Source: PSRI01 sp041484195 (GTDB taxonomy: Bacteria; Bacteroidota; Bacteroidia; Chitinophagales; Chitinophagaceae). From it: a DNA stretch of 64,000 bases. A model generated the notes under the pieces. The model worked only from the letters and a program-made list of their open reading frames with translations, did no database searches and was not told the origin of the DNA. Both the position numbers and the translations under genes were made by a program. The stretch's first letter is position 1. Every line of letters begins with the position of its first letter. The stretch lies in the NCBI GenBank assembly GCA_041484195.1, contig JBGPHC010000020.1, positions 11,427 through 75,426 of the forward strand. The letters are read 5' to 3'. Positions 17,223-27,645 of this stretch are shown here, piece after piece.

Positions 17223-20200
17223 TTATTCTCCTACCTCCACCCACCCCCCTCCAATTCCGGCATTTATGGTATTGTCATACATTTCTTCGCAATAGAGTCC
17301 GGGCATAAAATATTTTCCAAGGTAGGCCGCGTTCAGCATGGTGTAGAAGGTTAGCGTCTCCCCTTCTTTCATATCAAAATAAGTGTACACTCTGTCGTCA
17401 CGAATATCCTGATAGGTTGAAGCTGAAGATTTGAAACTGCCTTCATTGTCGAGCATGCGGGTATTCAATATTTCCCATCCGCCAGGAAACACCTGGGTCA
17501 GAGCCATATTTTCATACCGGCCTCTCTTTCCGGTATTCCGGAGCACCACTTTCGCTACAAAATCCGTTCCCTGCACCAGCTTGTTTATATCTACCGCTTT
17601 CCCATCCAGCGTGAGATAGCTCACATTCATCTGGAGCAGGCCGGGATTATTGCTGACTTTTATTCCTTCGCCGGTCAGAGGCTGGCCCTGCACGATCAGT
17701 CTGATATAGAGTGTATTACTGCCCCTGTTTGTGACCGTTATATTTCGATCTTTCGTATTCAGGTTCACCGGCGTTTGCGAAACATAGGCGGCAGTGTTCA
17801 GCGCCAGCTTATTCCCGTTCACGGATAGGCCGGCCATTATTTTCTGTCCGTTTGGATTAGCGCCGCAATAGGCCGCGATGGCAATCAAACTATAGGCAGT
17901 GGTTTGTGTGCTGTACCAGTCATCCTGCGACAATTTGGCCGCGATGGTCCTAACCAGGTCTCCTGCTTCTTTGCGCTTGCCCAGCAGGGTTAGTGTCTCC
18001 AATACCATGGCCTGGTCCCTCAGTTCTGAACCAAATGTAATACCGGGTGATTTACGTTTTTCGAAATCCGCGGGCAATCCATTGGCCAGGTTCAATGCCA
18101 CATTATATTGACCCGCCAGTTTGTAGGCAGCCGCGAGACGCCATTTCGCTTCTGTGGATAAATATTTGAATTCCCTAAGCCGGTTCATGGCCCCTAACTC
18201 TGGAGCCCTGCTCAAAGCAAGAAGATACAAGCGATAAGCCTGTGTGAGATCGCCCCCATAAAAATCAGTGGTGGATGGCGCCCAGGCATTGGCCTTGCCA
18301 CGTTGGTAATTCTTCCATTCCAATAAGAGTTCAGTGGAAACGATCCAGCCTTTTTCCTGAGCGGTCAACAGAAAATGGCCGGCATAATTGGTTCCCCATT
18401 CATCTGATTCGGGTTCTCCCGGCCAATAACTGAATCCTCCATCAGGACGCTGAAAATTTTTCATTTTTTCGATACCTGCCCGAACATTCCTATCTATTTC
18501 TGCTTTGCGGCGGTCATTCAAGTCCACCAGATTACTCAATACCAACTGTGGAAATACCGATGATACGGTCTGTTCGATACAACCATGAGGATACCCGATA
18601 AGATAATTCAATCTTTTTTCGAGGTTCATGGCCGGAATGCTGGATATTTCCAGCACGGCTTTCCCCCTCTCCGGCAGGCCGATGGGAGTGGCTGATCCGC
18701 TCCATTGTTGTCCGGCCGCTATTGTGGATTCACTTATATTGGTTACCGGCGGATTCGGATTCCGGATATCAATCTCCACTTCATATTCCGCCTTTTCCGC
18801 GCCGCTGCTTGCTATGAGCTTCACTTTGCCGATGCCTTCAGCGGGCTTCACTTTCATTTCAAAATATGCCATCTGCTCACCCGGAGCAATAAACGAAACT
18901 GTGCGAGTGTTTCCGCCGACGGGTTCCAGGAATGGATTGCCCTGCAGGCTGATATTCACGCTGCGAATGTTGTTGTCCATGGCAAAAACTGTCACGGGCA
19001 ATTTGATATTTTCTGAAGGACCCAATACCCTCGGCATCGTGGCTAATAACATCAATGGTTTTTTGACCTGTACTGATTTCTCGGCAAAGCCATATGCGCC
19101 ATCGTTGGCCGCAACCACCATGGCTCTTACCGAACCAATATAGGGCGGCAACTGAAAATGCCGGGTTTGCTTTTCTCCTTTATTTAAGTGAAATGGGCCC
19201 GTATACTGCACAATTGGCTTGAATCTGTTGGCTGATTTTTGTCTCGCCTGGCCGCCGGCTTCTTCGTCACCTCCAATTGTCAGGATCCTATCCAGCTCTG
19301 AACCCCATGCGCCGATAACATTGTCAAACAAGTCCCAGCTCTTCACGCCCAATGCTTCCTTCGCGTAAAAAGCTTCGTGCGGATCGGGTGTTTTGAAATG
19401 GGTGAGATCCAGCAGACCCTCATCCACGATTGCCACACAATAAGTCATTTCTTTCCCGGAGGATTCCGAAATGCTGATAGTGGAGGACTGCTCCGGCTTT
19501 ATGACGTCAGGCATGCTGATCACCGGCTTCAGAAATGTATTCCTGTCTTCCACCAGGATGGGTATGACTCCATACATTCGGATAGGCAGATCATTGGTTG
19601 TTTGCGCATGAGGCTGCAACAAACTAACGTTCACGAATACATTTGGCGCCATTCCCGATTCAGCCTTGAAGGTGAAGATTGTCTGACCCTGCTGCGTTTC
19701 AACCCAGCTTGTTTTCAATACCCTGGTTCCTGATTCGATACTTATTAGAGCACGGCCGCCCTTGCTGCTGGGAATATTCAGCTTCACTTCATCCCCCACA
19801 TTGTATCTTTCCTTATCGGCCGTGAATGAAAGCATGGCCGCTGCAGAAGGGTCCGTGCCCGCATTGCGTGTCTGCCACCAGGGATCATCGAAATACACTA
19901 CTGAGCCCGTGACATGACCGCTTTTGAGGTCCCTCACCAGCACCAGGTACCGGCCCCATTCACTTCCCGGTGCAGAAAGATTCCATTTACCAACTCCATT
20001 GCTTAGTGTAACCGTTTCTTTCTTAAGAATTTTATTATAATTATCCTGGGTGAAATTGCTGAATTCTTCGGAAGTATTATCCCACCACCAGCGCCACTGT
20101 ACCCTGTATAATTCTACTTGCACTTCGTGGCTGCCTTGCTGTGGATTCCCTTTGGCATCAACGTTCACAATGGGCATTTCGTAGGTTTTATTCGTCAACA

Positions 20201-22781
20201 GGAATCCCCAAGGTTTTGGGCCTTCCGGAACTCTTATTCCCACATAACTTGCATACGGGCTGTATGGTACCAACGTATTATCTACACTGAAAGCTCCACC
20301 AGGCTCGAATACTTTCACCAGCAGGCTGGCACTAAGCATGCCAGGCGCGGTCTTGTCAATTTCAAATTTCGCGTTGACCTGTGCCACACCTTCTTCATTG
20401 AGACTACCGTCAAATATGGTCTTGCTTTCCGTGGCATATTTTGAAGTGGGATTGTCAAAAAGGTATTGAGGAAATTTCTTGAACACGGTCTTCCTGGCAT
20501 ACAATGAAGCATCAATCCTGGCCTTCAGATTTTTGGCGGGGGCTCCAAAAAGCCATTTGGAACTGAGGGTACCCGTTGCTGGTGCCTCTTTTCCCAAAAC
20601 GGCGTCGGCACCAAAGTCAAGATTGATCTTCAGCCTATTGGGCATGATGGTTTCCACTTTCAGCCTCTTCTCAAACTGGGTTCCCCCCAATTTCACTTTT
20701 GCCAACCAGTTACCAGTAGGCGAAGCAGCAGCCGTGGCTGTTTTAAACAGGTAGAAACCATTGTCGGCATGGGTTTCAATAATCTTTTTATAAAGCTGCC
20801 CCTGTGGCGTGAACAAACTGAATTCAACCGGATGTTCTTTGGGGAGATTTGCACCCTTTTCTTCCACAATGAAATTTATGTACATCGAATCGCCCGGGCG
20901 CCATACACCACGTTCTCCGAAAATGAAACCTTTGATACCGTTCTTAACTTCTGCCCCGGCCACGTCAAAACGGCTCAATGGCAAGGCACTTCCATCATCC
21001 AATTTCAGGTAGCCGCGTTCGTCACCTTTCTTGGCAATAAGCAGATAGGGTTTTTTCTTCAAATCAAAAACCGCAAGCCCTTCCTTGTCAGTTTTTGTTT
21101 TAAGTATTACCTGTTGCTGATAGTCGAGCAGGTCCAATTCAATATCAGCCATGGGTAATGTGGTGAGGATATCTGTTGCCGCTACCAGCATGCTATTATC
21201 ATTTCCACGTTTGGTAGTGAGTCCGATATTGGACGCGATAATATTGCGGCTGGCCCAACGATCCTTATTGTAATAGGATCTGCTGCATGGGTTATTCCTT
21301 TGCTCCCAATTATAACCATAGGGATAGTATGCATTATAGAGTTTCCAGAACGAGTCCTCTTCGTCCAGCACCGTCTCATTATCCTCATAGTATGCTGCAT
21401 AGTCGTTTTCTCCGTCCTCATCTTTTTTATCCTTAGCCGATTCATGGCATGTATAAAGGGAATATTCCGGCCTGAAACCAATCGTAACGCGGTAAATAGC
21501 TCCTGGTTCTGATTGCAGGAACTTGTCAATGTCCAGGGAAAATCGCCGGCGTTTATGCAGATCTAATGTCTTGTCATCATCAAGCCTGATAGTTTTCTGT
21601 ACGATTGCCGAGCCCACTCTGCGGAGGTCTTCATCTCCATCCAATCCATTTACCTGCAGAAATTGAGGGATATTATTTTCATAAACCCTGATGATGCTAA
21701 GGTCAACCGCATTCAAATTGATGGCATCGAAGGGCAAAACCAGTTTTCCAGAATGGGGGAGGATGACTCCCCGACCACTAATCCTGACAGAAGGAAGGCA
21801 GTTCTCAAAAAACACATTGGCACTGAAAGATGTGGGGAGTTTTTCATTCCATAAATTTTGAATCCCTTCATTCACGGAAACTGCATAATTGCCATCCATT
21901 TCATCCGGCACATATACTTTCACTTCGCTGCCGTTGATCGAATAGCTTAAGGCCGATTTATTGCTGACGGAGATGAGTCCATTTAATTCCTGGTTAACGG
22001 CAATAGCGTCTGAAAACTGTACCAGTACATAATTTTCGGCATCCTGAATGGCACGAACCGCAAGCACTTTGTAAACTCCGATGACCGGCACTTCAATTGA
22101 TTTTTCGTCCTTGAGTTTTATACCCAGAGGACTTCCATCCCACAAGAGTCTTAGTGCCGAAGCTCCGGAGCCCCGCTTAATATCCTGCACTTTGAAATGA
22201 TGCAGGCGATTGGCCTCATTGTGTTCCCAGGCGATGGGCAAGGCTTCATCCCCCACAAAGGCACGCAATATCTCCGTAACTTTTTGAGAAGATTCTATAT
22301 CGGCGGTTTCAATTTCGCCATCCAATAACATTCTGGTTTTTGAATTTCCTTCTACCCGCAGACCCTCTTCCCTGACCTGGAAAGAAGGCCTGATCGTCTT
22401 GAAGGTGAAATGGAAATTATTGAATGCCTCAGCCACTTCCATGGCCTTTCCAAGAGCAAAATCCACTTCATAAAGCTGATCGGGTTTCAGGTATTCATCG
22501 GGTTTGAATTCCACCGTTCTGGCATCTACCCAATAGGATTTTCCTTTGACCGAAGGAGAGAAACTGAAAAGGCTCTCTTTTAGAGTTTCATTAAGCGTAT
22601 GCGTAGTTGAAGACCCTTCGGTGAGCCTTATACGTATAACCGTGGTCTTGGAAACCACCCCCGAAGAATAGGCTTCAATATATTTCGCGAAAGCGGTATC
22701 CACTGAATTTGGTTTCTTCTTATTGCAAGCCACTACAATAAAAAGGCAAGAGACAGCCATCAGCATGAGTCGGCTTCTCAT
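17223..22781 (-). CDS. Alpha-2-macroglobulin lipoprotein, YfhM type, partner of PbpC
   Basis: About 1852 aa from the chosen start. MRSRLMLMAVSCLFIVVAC is a clean lipoprotein signal with lipobox VVAC, so the protein is lipid-anchored. MG domains follow (for example GEVRGFIFGERGVWRPGD-like text reading FIFGERGVWRPGDSMYINF), then a bait region, the alpha-2-macroglobulin middle domain (YCVAIVDEGLLDLTHFKTPDPHE) and the thioester domain. The thioester motif GCIEQ is intact with C1401, followed by the helical toroid (FQRPDGGFSYWPGEPESDEWGTNYAGHFL). It should trap attacking proteases covalently at the cell envelope. The frame is open upstream to 22895, and an ATG at 22811 is an alternative start; the one at 22781 is preferred for the signal peptide. 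pbpC starts 142 bases downstream on the same strand. Confidence 0.9.
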   Translation of the reverse strand: MRSRLMLMAVSCLFIVVACNKKKPNSVDTAFAKYIEAYSSGVVSKTTVIRIRLTEGSSTTHTLNETLKESLFSFSPSVKGKSYWVDARTVEFKPDEYLKPDQLYEVDFALGKAMEVAEAFNNFHFTFKTIRPSFQVREEGLRVEGNSKTRMLLDGEIETADIESSQKVTEILRAFVGDEALPIAWEHNEANRLHHFKVQDIKRGSGASALRLLWDGSPLGIKLKDEKSIEVPVIGVYKVLAVRAIQDAENYVLVQFSDAIAVNQELNGLISVSNKSALSYSINGSEVKVYVPDEMDGNYAVSVNEGIQNLWNEKLPTSFSANVFFENCLPSVRISGRGVILPHSGKLVLPFDAINLNAVDLSIIRVYENNIPQFLQVNGLDGDEDLRRVGSAIVQKTIRLDDDKTLDLHKRRRFSLDIDKFLQSEPGAIYRVTIGFRPEYSLYTCHESAKDKKDEDGENDYAAYYEDNETVLDEEDSFWKLYNAYYPYGYNWEQRNNPCSRSYYNKDRWASRNIIASNIGLTTKRGNDNSMLVAATDILTTLPMADIELDLLDYQQQVILKTKTDKEGLAVFDLKKKPYLLIAKKGDERGYLKLDDGSALPLSRFDVAGAEVKNGIKGFIFGERGVWRPGDSMYINFIVEEKGANLPKEHPVEFSLFTPQGQLYKKIIETHADNGFYLFKTATAAASPTGNWLAKVKLGGTQFEKRLKVETIMPNRLKINLDFGADAVLGKEAPATGTLSSKWLFGAPAKNLKARIDASLYARKTVFKKFPQYLFDNPTSKYATESKTIFDGSLNEEGVAQVNAKFEIDKTAPGMLSASLLVKVFEPGGAFSVDNTLVPYSPYASYVGIRVPEGPKPWGFLLTNKTYEMPIVNVDAKGNPQQGSHEVQVELYRVQWRWWWDNTSEEFSNFTQDNYNKILKKETVTLSNGVGKWNLSAPGSEWGRYLVLVRDLKSGHVTGSVVYFDDPWWQTRNAGTDPSAAAMLSFTADKERYNVGDEVKLNIPSSKGGRALISIESGTRVLKTSWVETQQGQTIFTFKAESGMAPNVFVNVSLLQPHAQTTNDLPIRMYGVIPILVEDRNTFLKPVISMPDVIKPEQSSTISISESSGKEMTYCVAIVDEGLLDLTHFKTPDPHEAFYAKEALGVKSWDLFDNVIGAWGSELDRILTIGGDEEAGGQARQKSANRFKPIVQYTGPFHLNKGEKQTRHFQLPPYIGSVRAMVVAANDGAYGFAEKSVQVKKPLMLLATMPRVLGPSENIKLPVTVFAMDNNIRSVNISLQGNPFLEPVGGNTRTVSFIAPGEQMAYFEMKVKPAEGIGKVKLIASSGAEKAEYEVEIDIRNPNPPVTNISESTIAAGQQWSGSATPIGLPERGKAVLEISSIPAMNLEKRLNYLIGYPHGCIEQTVSSVFPQLVLSNLVDLNDRRKAEIDRNVRAGIEKMKNFQRPDGGFSYWPGEPESDEWGTNYAGHFLLTAQEKGWIVSTELLLEWKNYQRGKANAWAPSTTDFYGGDLTQAYRLYLLALSRAPELGAMNRLREFKYLSTEAKWRLAAAYKLAGQYNVALNLANGLPADFEKRKSPGITFGSELRDQAMVLETLTLLGKRKEAGDLVRTIAAKLSQDDWYSTQTTAYSLIAIAAYCGANPNGQKIMAGLSVNGNKLALNTAAYVSQTPVNLNTKDRNITVTNRGSNTLYIRLIVQGQPLTGEGIKVSNNPGLLQMNVSYLTLDGKAVDINKLVQGTDFVAKVVLRNTGKRGRYENMALTQVFPGGWEILNTRMLDNEGSFKSSASTYQDIRDDRVYTYFDMKEGETLTFYTMLNAAYLGKYFMPGLYCEEMYDNTINAGIGGGWVEVGE

Positions 22782-23130
22782 GCGGAAGCAGGAAGACAGG
22801 GAAAGATCCATGATGTGAGGCGATTTAAATTTGAAGTGCGAATAAAATGATGTGGTAAAACTTGAAAGTTTTTCTGAGTTCTGCAAGAAGCTCATGCCGG
22901 ATCCTGGTTAAAAGTTATATAAAAAGGGATTCCGGAAAGAAAGTTATGAAAGGAACCTGCAAATCCCTCAACTTATTTTCCATGCCAGGTTCATGCTTCA
23001 GAAAGGAAAGGGTCAATCGGGGCCACAAAAGCAAACACCAGGCGAAACTCATTGATACATAATATTTGACGCCTTTCCCCGTTATGCTAGGAGGCCCAAT
23101 CTGAACCATTGAAAACCCCGGGTTTGTATA

Positions 23131-23907
23131 ATGTTTGACACAGGAAATCTATATTTCAATATATTCATTCACATCTCGGCCTACCTGCCTATTGTGCCTT
23201 TCCTTATCATATTGATAAGACAAAGCTATACCCAGGTACATATGAATTATTTGATGATCGTGTCGCTGGTAACCTTCATGTATAATATCCTGCTCAACTT
23301 CATACCATTTTACAGCGAACCATTTCATTTGCTGAGGAACGTACTGGGTGTGACCGAACTGGTTTTCATACTCCTGATCATTCAAACCCATTTCAACAGC
23401 GAATGGGGTCGTCAAATGCTGATTGTATTGCTATTGTTCGTTCCAATCATGTCTATCACATTCATGCTCATCAACACCCCCAATCAGCTCAATACCACTT
23501 TGCTGACCATTGATAGTTTCATAATTTTTATAGTTGCCATCCTCTTTCTGAATCATCTATTGCAACATTATCACAAGAATATAACCGGTTACAACCTGTT
23601 TTGGATCACGGCCGGCATATGTTTGTATTTCGGCTGCTACCTGGTATTGAATATGGGAAGAAAATTCATATTCAAATACGATGATAAGGACTATAAAATA
23701 ATGTGGATGGTGATGTACGCGGCCAACTTCATCAAATTTGCATTCTTTGTTATTGCGGCTATCCTCAGCAAGCCTGGATTTATGCAGCCTTATGGTGAAG
23801 AAACAATACAGGATGAGACGGGCCCGGTTCGCGAAAAAGATCCTGATGAAAAGAAAGCCGATACAAATCTGGCTACTATAATTCCAGGATATTCCAGTAA
23901 TTATTAA
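23131..23907 (+). CDS. Orphan multi-pass membrane protein
   Basis: A 258-aa protein that I do not recognise. It holds six or seven hydrophobic segments between residues 8 and 218, separated by short loops, and a hydrophilic acidic C-terminal tail of about 40 residues (EETIQDETGPVREKDPDEKK). This layout resembles the membrane-sensor parts found fused to or next to histidine kinases in Chitinophagaceae, but no kinase is present here. It stands alone between divergent neighbours: the alpha-2-macroglobulin gene to the left runs the other way, and the BNR-protein gene converges from the right. ATG at 23131 is the first in-frame start. A sensor or scaffold role is a guess. Confidence 0.7.
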   Translation: MFDTGNLYFNIFIHISAYLPIVPFLIILIRQSYTQVHMNYLMIVSLVTFMYNILLNFIPFYSEPFHLLRNVLGVTELVFILLIIQTHFNSEWGRQMLIVLLLFVPIMSITFMLINTPNQLNTTLLTIDSFIIFIVAILFLNHLLQHYHKNITGYNLFWITAGICLYFGCYLVLNMGRKFIFKYDDKDYKIMWMVMYAANFIKFAFFVIAAILSKPGFMQPYGEETIQDETGPVREKDPDEKKADTNLATIIPGYSSNY

Positions 23908-24057
23908 GTAGGAATCGGATCCATAAAACCCAATCACCAAACGATAATTTTTTGTTATTGCAGTGATTGCTATTCTCCGATTCAGAAAAAATATCAATAA
24001 CCGATGAGTATAAATTTAAACTAACAGATACAGTTTGTGGAATACAACCAATTATGA

Positions 24058-26205
24058 CTATTTGATAATTTGTAATTTTTGTCTTTCATTATTTGTGCCA
24101 TCAATGATTTCAATAATGTACATACCTAAAGGTAAATCAGAAACATTAATACTGGCACTTGCTACCTTGTTAAATAATTGATGTTTTTTCAAGTTTGCTT
24201 GCCCATCATAAATATTTATTAGGGAAATAGTTGAAGTTGAATTTGTCGCCGCGCCGCTGAAATTTGCAGGTGAAACAGTTATAATGGACGTAGCCGGATT
24301 AGGGGAAACAACATAACTATGTCCACAAGGGCTATATATCGTGACTCCATTTCTTTGTGCAATTTCGCCACAGGCATCTCTATAGGTGAGTGATACGCCT
24401 CCTCCTTTCGAAACATCAGCATAAGTACTCGGCGAATAAGGATTAATGATATAAATACCAGAAGTACCCGGGTTATCAACTGTCCAGGTCCAACTAGTAC
24501 CACTGCCCATATTAGATGTAGCTGATAAATACCAGGCTTGAATTCCATTAACGCAAGATCCATACATTGAGTAATTAATAATACTTCTTGGCACAGTAGT
24601 AATGTTCAGAGAAACAGTTTTGGAGCCATTAACTAATGCAGATAGTGTAACATTTCCTTGGGTGATTTTATTTACAATAACTTGATTTCCTGATGGGGAC
24701 AAACTTATAATACCACTTGGAGATGCGCTCCAAGTAACAGTAGAGTTGGAAGGTATATTTGTCGCAGTATAGGTTGCTGAACTGCAGAACGCAGGTATTC
24801 CGGTTATCACTGGAGAATTATCAACTATATCTATATAATTTTGCCATTGACTACCGTATCTGTTATCACACCATGCTGGGTAAGCTTTCCATCCATATGC
24901 AGTAATGCCGATATAATCACCCGTATAGCCACCTCCAAATTCTGGAATAGGAGCCGTTGTATGCGCTACACTACTCACCACCTGATTACTTAGGGTATTT
25001 CCTCCATTATAGGATATGGCGACATAGGTATTGGTACTAAACCCTGAAGATTGATCAAGACTATAATAGACTATTGAAATAATTCCATTATCATCAACTG
25101 CTATCCAAGGAAACCAGTTTTGCCTTCCATTTGCAATACTTACAGTTACTGGTCCGGACCAATTTACACCCTGATTATCTGACCATCTCAATTGGATGAT
25201 TGCTTTACCATTCCCATTCTCTTTTGCTGCATAAACTATATAAATTCGTCCTCTAAAGATACCATTGCTTTTGTCAACCGCCATGGAAGGGAAACTATTA
25301 ACTCTAATACCACCAAATTCAGTTTGTCCGCCAGAACTATTTCTTATTCCAGTATAATTAAATACTATTGAGGCTGCTGTAAAGTTCTGTCCGCCATTAA
25401 CTGAACGAACAAAGCCTAAGCCTTGTTCAGGTAAATTACCATTAGTATAATCAGCCCAGCAGACATATACTTCACCATTGGGTCCAGTTTGCACATTTGC
25501 TCCCTGACCCCAGTGATCGTTAAGAGTTAAGGGATTTGAAAAAGTAGTTCCTTGGTTTGTTGACCTATTGAATTGAACGGCACTGCCTGCGCCCATCCAT
25601 ACACAATATAAATTATTAGCAAATGGACTTGCGGGCACATCATCTGCAGCAATCATTTCTTTATCGAAAGCAATTATGCCTGTACCCGATATTTGCGGTC
25701 CCCATGTTGCTCCATTATTGGTTGTCCTTTGAATTGAATAGCCAATTGGATCTGCATTTATATCGACAGGTACAGGTGTCATTGTAGCTACGTAACCATT
25801 CCCACTAGCATCAAAAGCTGTAGACGGGTCACCTCGTCCAGGAGCATTATTTGGTAAATTATCAGAACCAGCCCAGAAATTCCCACCGTTAGTACTCCAA
25901 TATGCTCCCTGCCAAGAATTTGTTACAGGAAATGTATTGGAAGATAGCAATAGCACTTGAGGGTTTGTTTTATTGATGCTTATGTGTAGCTCAGATTGTG
26001 GGTTTGAGGAAGGCCGGACCTGAATATTACTCGAAATAGTAGCAGTGTTTGGAGTAGGATTTGTTTTATTCTCTTCCGGTTGAGTATCACCAGCTGCTAA
26101 GTGTGCAGCACTCTTGAGGTCTATTGATTGGCCCAATGTTGCAACACTGAACAGAAGCATAAGTGTTAATACCCATCCACTTTTGTAAAATTCAAATCTG
26201 TTCAT
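24058..26205 (-). CDS. Secreted BNR-repeat (sialidase-fold-like) protein with T9SS sorting domain
   Basis: A 715-aa exported protein. The signal peptide ends about residue 26 (LLFSVATLGQS). Several Asp-box/BNR-type repeats follow: WSTNGGNFWAG, RTTNNGATWG, RSTNQGTTFS, RSVNGGQNFT and WSDNQGVNWSG, indicating a beta-propeller. Next comes an Ig- or PKD-like region and a C-terminal part (LINIYDGQA, SINVSDLPLGMYIIEI, ERQKLQIIK) typical of the type A sorting signal of the type IX secretion system, so it should be displayed on or released from the surface. No sialidase catalytic set is obvious, so I do not call it a sialidase. ATG at 26205 is preferred over an upstream in-frame start that would overlap the lipoprotein gene. 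The coding sequence is clearly richer in A and T than the flanking genes. Confidence 0.75.
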   Translation of the reverse strand: MNRFEFYKSGWVLTLMLLFSVATLGQSIDLKSAAHLAAGDTQPEENKTNPTPNTATISSNIQVRPSSNPQSELHISINKTNPQVLLLSSNTFPVTNSWQGAYWSTNGGNFWAGSDNLPNNAPGRGDPSTAFDASGNGYVATMTPVPVDINADPIGYSIQRTTNNGATWGPQISGTGIIAFDKEMIAADDVPASPFANNLYCVWMGAGSAVQFNRSTNQGTTFSNPLTLNDHWGQGANVQTGPNGEVYVCWADYTNGNLPEQGLGFVRSVNGGQNFTAASIVFNYTGIRNSSGGQTEFGGIRVNSFPSMAVDKSNGIFRGRIYIVYAAKENGNGKAIIQLRWSDNQGVNWSGPVTVSIANGRQNWFPWIAVDDNGIISIVYYSLDQSSGFSTNTYVAISYNGGNTLSNQVVSSVAHTTAPIPEFGGGYTGDYIGITAYGWKAYPAWCDNRYGSQWQNYIDIVDNSPVITGIPAFCSSATYTATNIPSNSTVTWSASPSGIISLSPSGNQVIVNKITQGNVTLSALVNGSKTVSLNITTVPRSIINYSMYGSCVNGIQAWYLSATSNMGSGTSWTWTVDNPGTSGIYIINPYSPSTYADVSKGGGVSLTYRDACGEIAQRNGVTIYSPCGHSYVVSPNPATSIITVSPANFSGAATNSTSTISLINIYDGQANLKKHQLFNKVASASINVSDLPLGMYIIEIIDGTNNERQKLQIIK

Positions 26206-26215
26206 AAGAAAAGCT

Positions 26216-26863
26216 TTAACGTAAAGAATATTTTTTAAGCTGCCATAATACAACAATGTAGAAGCCAAGCGTATATTGATTATAAGATATTCTAGTCATG
26301 CCTATATTAGGTTTGAACCAGTAGTGGTCATTATATTCAAGATTAGGGCCCAAATAATGGTGATAGATGTCAAAGCAATCAGGAAATGTTTGAGTTGGTG
26401 TTATGATATTTGACCGGTTCATTACCCTAGAACTGTCAATATAAAGTAATTTGCCATCCCATCGTTTGCCTACCTGAAAGGGTGGCAAAAACATTTGCCT
26501 CGGAAAATCTAAATTCCTTGGTTCTCTTGAATAAACGGCATCAAATACTTTAATGGAATCATCTATTATCCGAACGAAATTTGTATCATTGCCCCAAGGA
26601 TATTGATACTGCCAAACTGTAGCGTCTTTTCCATCAACCAATTTTTGAATGCCTGTAACCACTAATTTGACTGTATAGCCTCTAGGAAAATTAGGGTGAT
26701 CACGTACAACACTGGAATCATATACATCATATTCCCAAGAATCCCCAACTGTATTAGGAAAATACTCCCGAGATGGAGTATTTGATGTAAGTGCATCTTT
26801 ATGACAACATAAAAGGGGAATAAACAAAAGTAGTTTTGCTGTCATCGTAAATAATTGTTTCAT
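26216..26863 (-). CDS. Putative lipoprotein of unknown function
   Basis: A 215-aa protein with a signal peptide and lipobox-like LPLLCC (cysteines at residues 19 and 20), so probably lipid-anchored. The body is beta-rich and begins YFPNTVGDSWEYDVYDSS, a phrase common in Bacteroidota secreted proteins whose family role is unknown. It ends 10 bases before the start of the BNR-repeat gene on the same strand, so the two probably form an operon and may work together at the cell surface. It shares the AT-rich composition of that gene. Confidence 0.65.
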   Translation of the reverse strand: MKQLFTMTAKLLLFIPLLCCHKDALTSNTPSREYFPNTVGDSWEYDVYDSSVVRDHPNFPRGYTVKLVVTGIQKLVDGKDATVWQYQYPWGNDTNFVRIIDDSIKVFDAVYSREPRNLDFPRQMFLPPFQVGKRWDGKLLYIDSSRVMNRSNIITPTQTFPDCFDIYHHYLGPNLEYNDHYWFKPNIGMTRISYNQYTLGFYIVVLWQLKKYSLR

Positions 26864-27645
26864 GGGTTATCTTTTTGTATGAAGTCATCTATATTCCAAA
26901 GACAACTATAATAATCAATCGAAAGAACCTATCCTAAAACCGTTGCGATTAGATCTTCAAAGCAGGAACAAATGTGGGTATGAATCTAAAACCGGGATTG
27001 AATATTATCAGACTAGAGCAAAAAATTACTGGCAAAATCCAGAAAGCCCAAAGCATTTAAAACATCTTTGGCTATTTAGGTTGAGTAGTAATAACATGCG
27101 GACTATTCACTCTATCTATTTTCGACAATGGCTCACATTTTAAAACAGCAGATAACAATGAGGCTATTGAAACTTCTGAAAGGCAAATCCTGAAGCTTCA
27201 TTGTACACAGCAATTCAATTGACGAGAAGTCTATTAAGCAGATGCTAAATACTTTGAACCCTTTTATCTTATCAATTTACTACACATTTTCCAAAAAGTC
27301 AAGAGTTAGTTAATCATTAATTGGAAATTTACAATTTAATTTCTGTTGAAATTGACTGGCATGCACCGATTGAATGGAACTCTAAGGGTAAACATATATG
27401 AAGCAGGTTAAAATCCTATACTTTAATAGCAACTCATCACTTTGAGCAAGTGCACCCTTATCTTTCAGAGAACTCATCTTATCGTACATAGATTTCCACC
27501 TGCGCGGCGAATTGCTTACGATTGAGTGAAGACATCTGTGAAGGATTTTCCGAAAAATACTATTTCCACTCTACTTCAATTTCCACTCTATCATCGCAAA
27601 GCAACTGCCTCCTTCGATTTCATGAGTGAAGTATCCGCAGTCCAT
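26864..27645. other. AT-rich gene-free interval
   Basis: These 782 bases between the lipoprotein gene and lysA hold only short, unconvincing reading frames (longest about 66 codons without a recognisable motif). A 40-codon open stretch near 27100-27220 containing FDNGSHFKT faintly recalls an integrase fragment, but there is no DDE context. The interval may be degraded sequence at the edge of an acquired segment. Confidence 0.5.

Noticed and set aside
18628..19143. 171-codon rightward frame opposite the alpha-2-macroglobulin gene
   Set aside because: Shadow frame across the macroglobulin toroid; composition typical of antisense frames.
24058..26205. Calling the BNR-repeat protein a sialidase
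   Set aside because: Asp-box repeats are present, but no arginine triad or catalytic set could be identified by eye.
26943..27143. 66-codon frame in the AT-rich interval
   Set aside because: Starts with TTG, has no motif, and lies in apparently degraded sequence.
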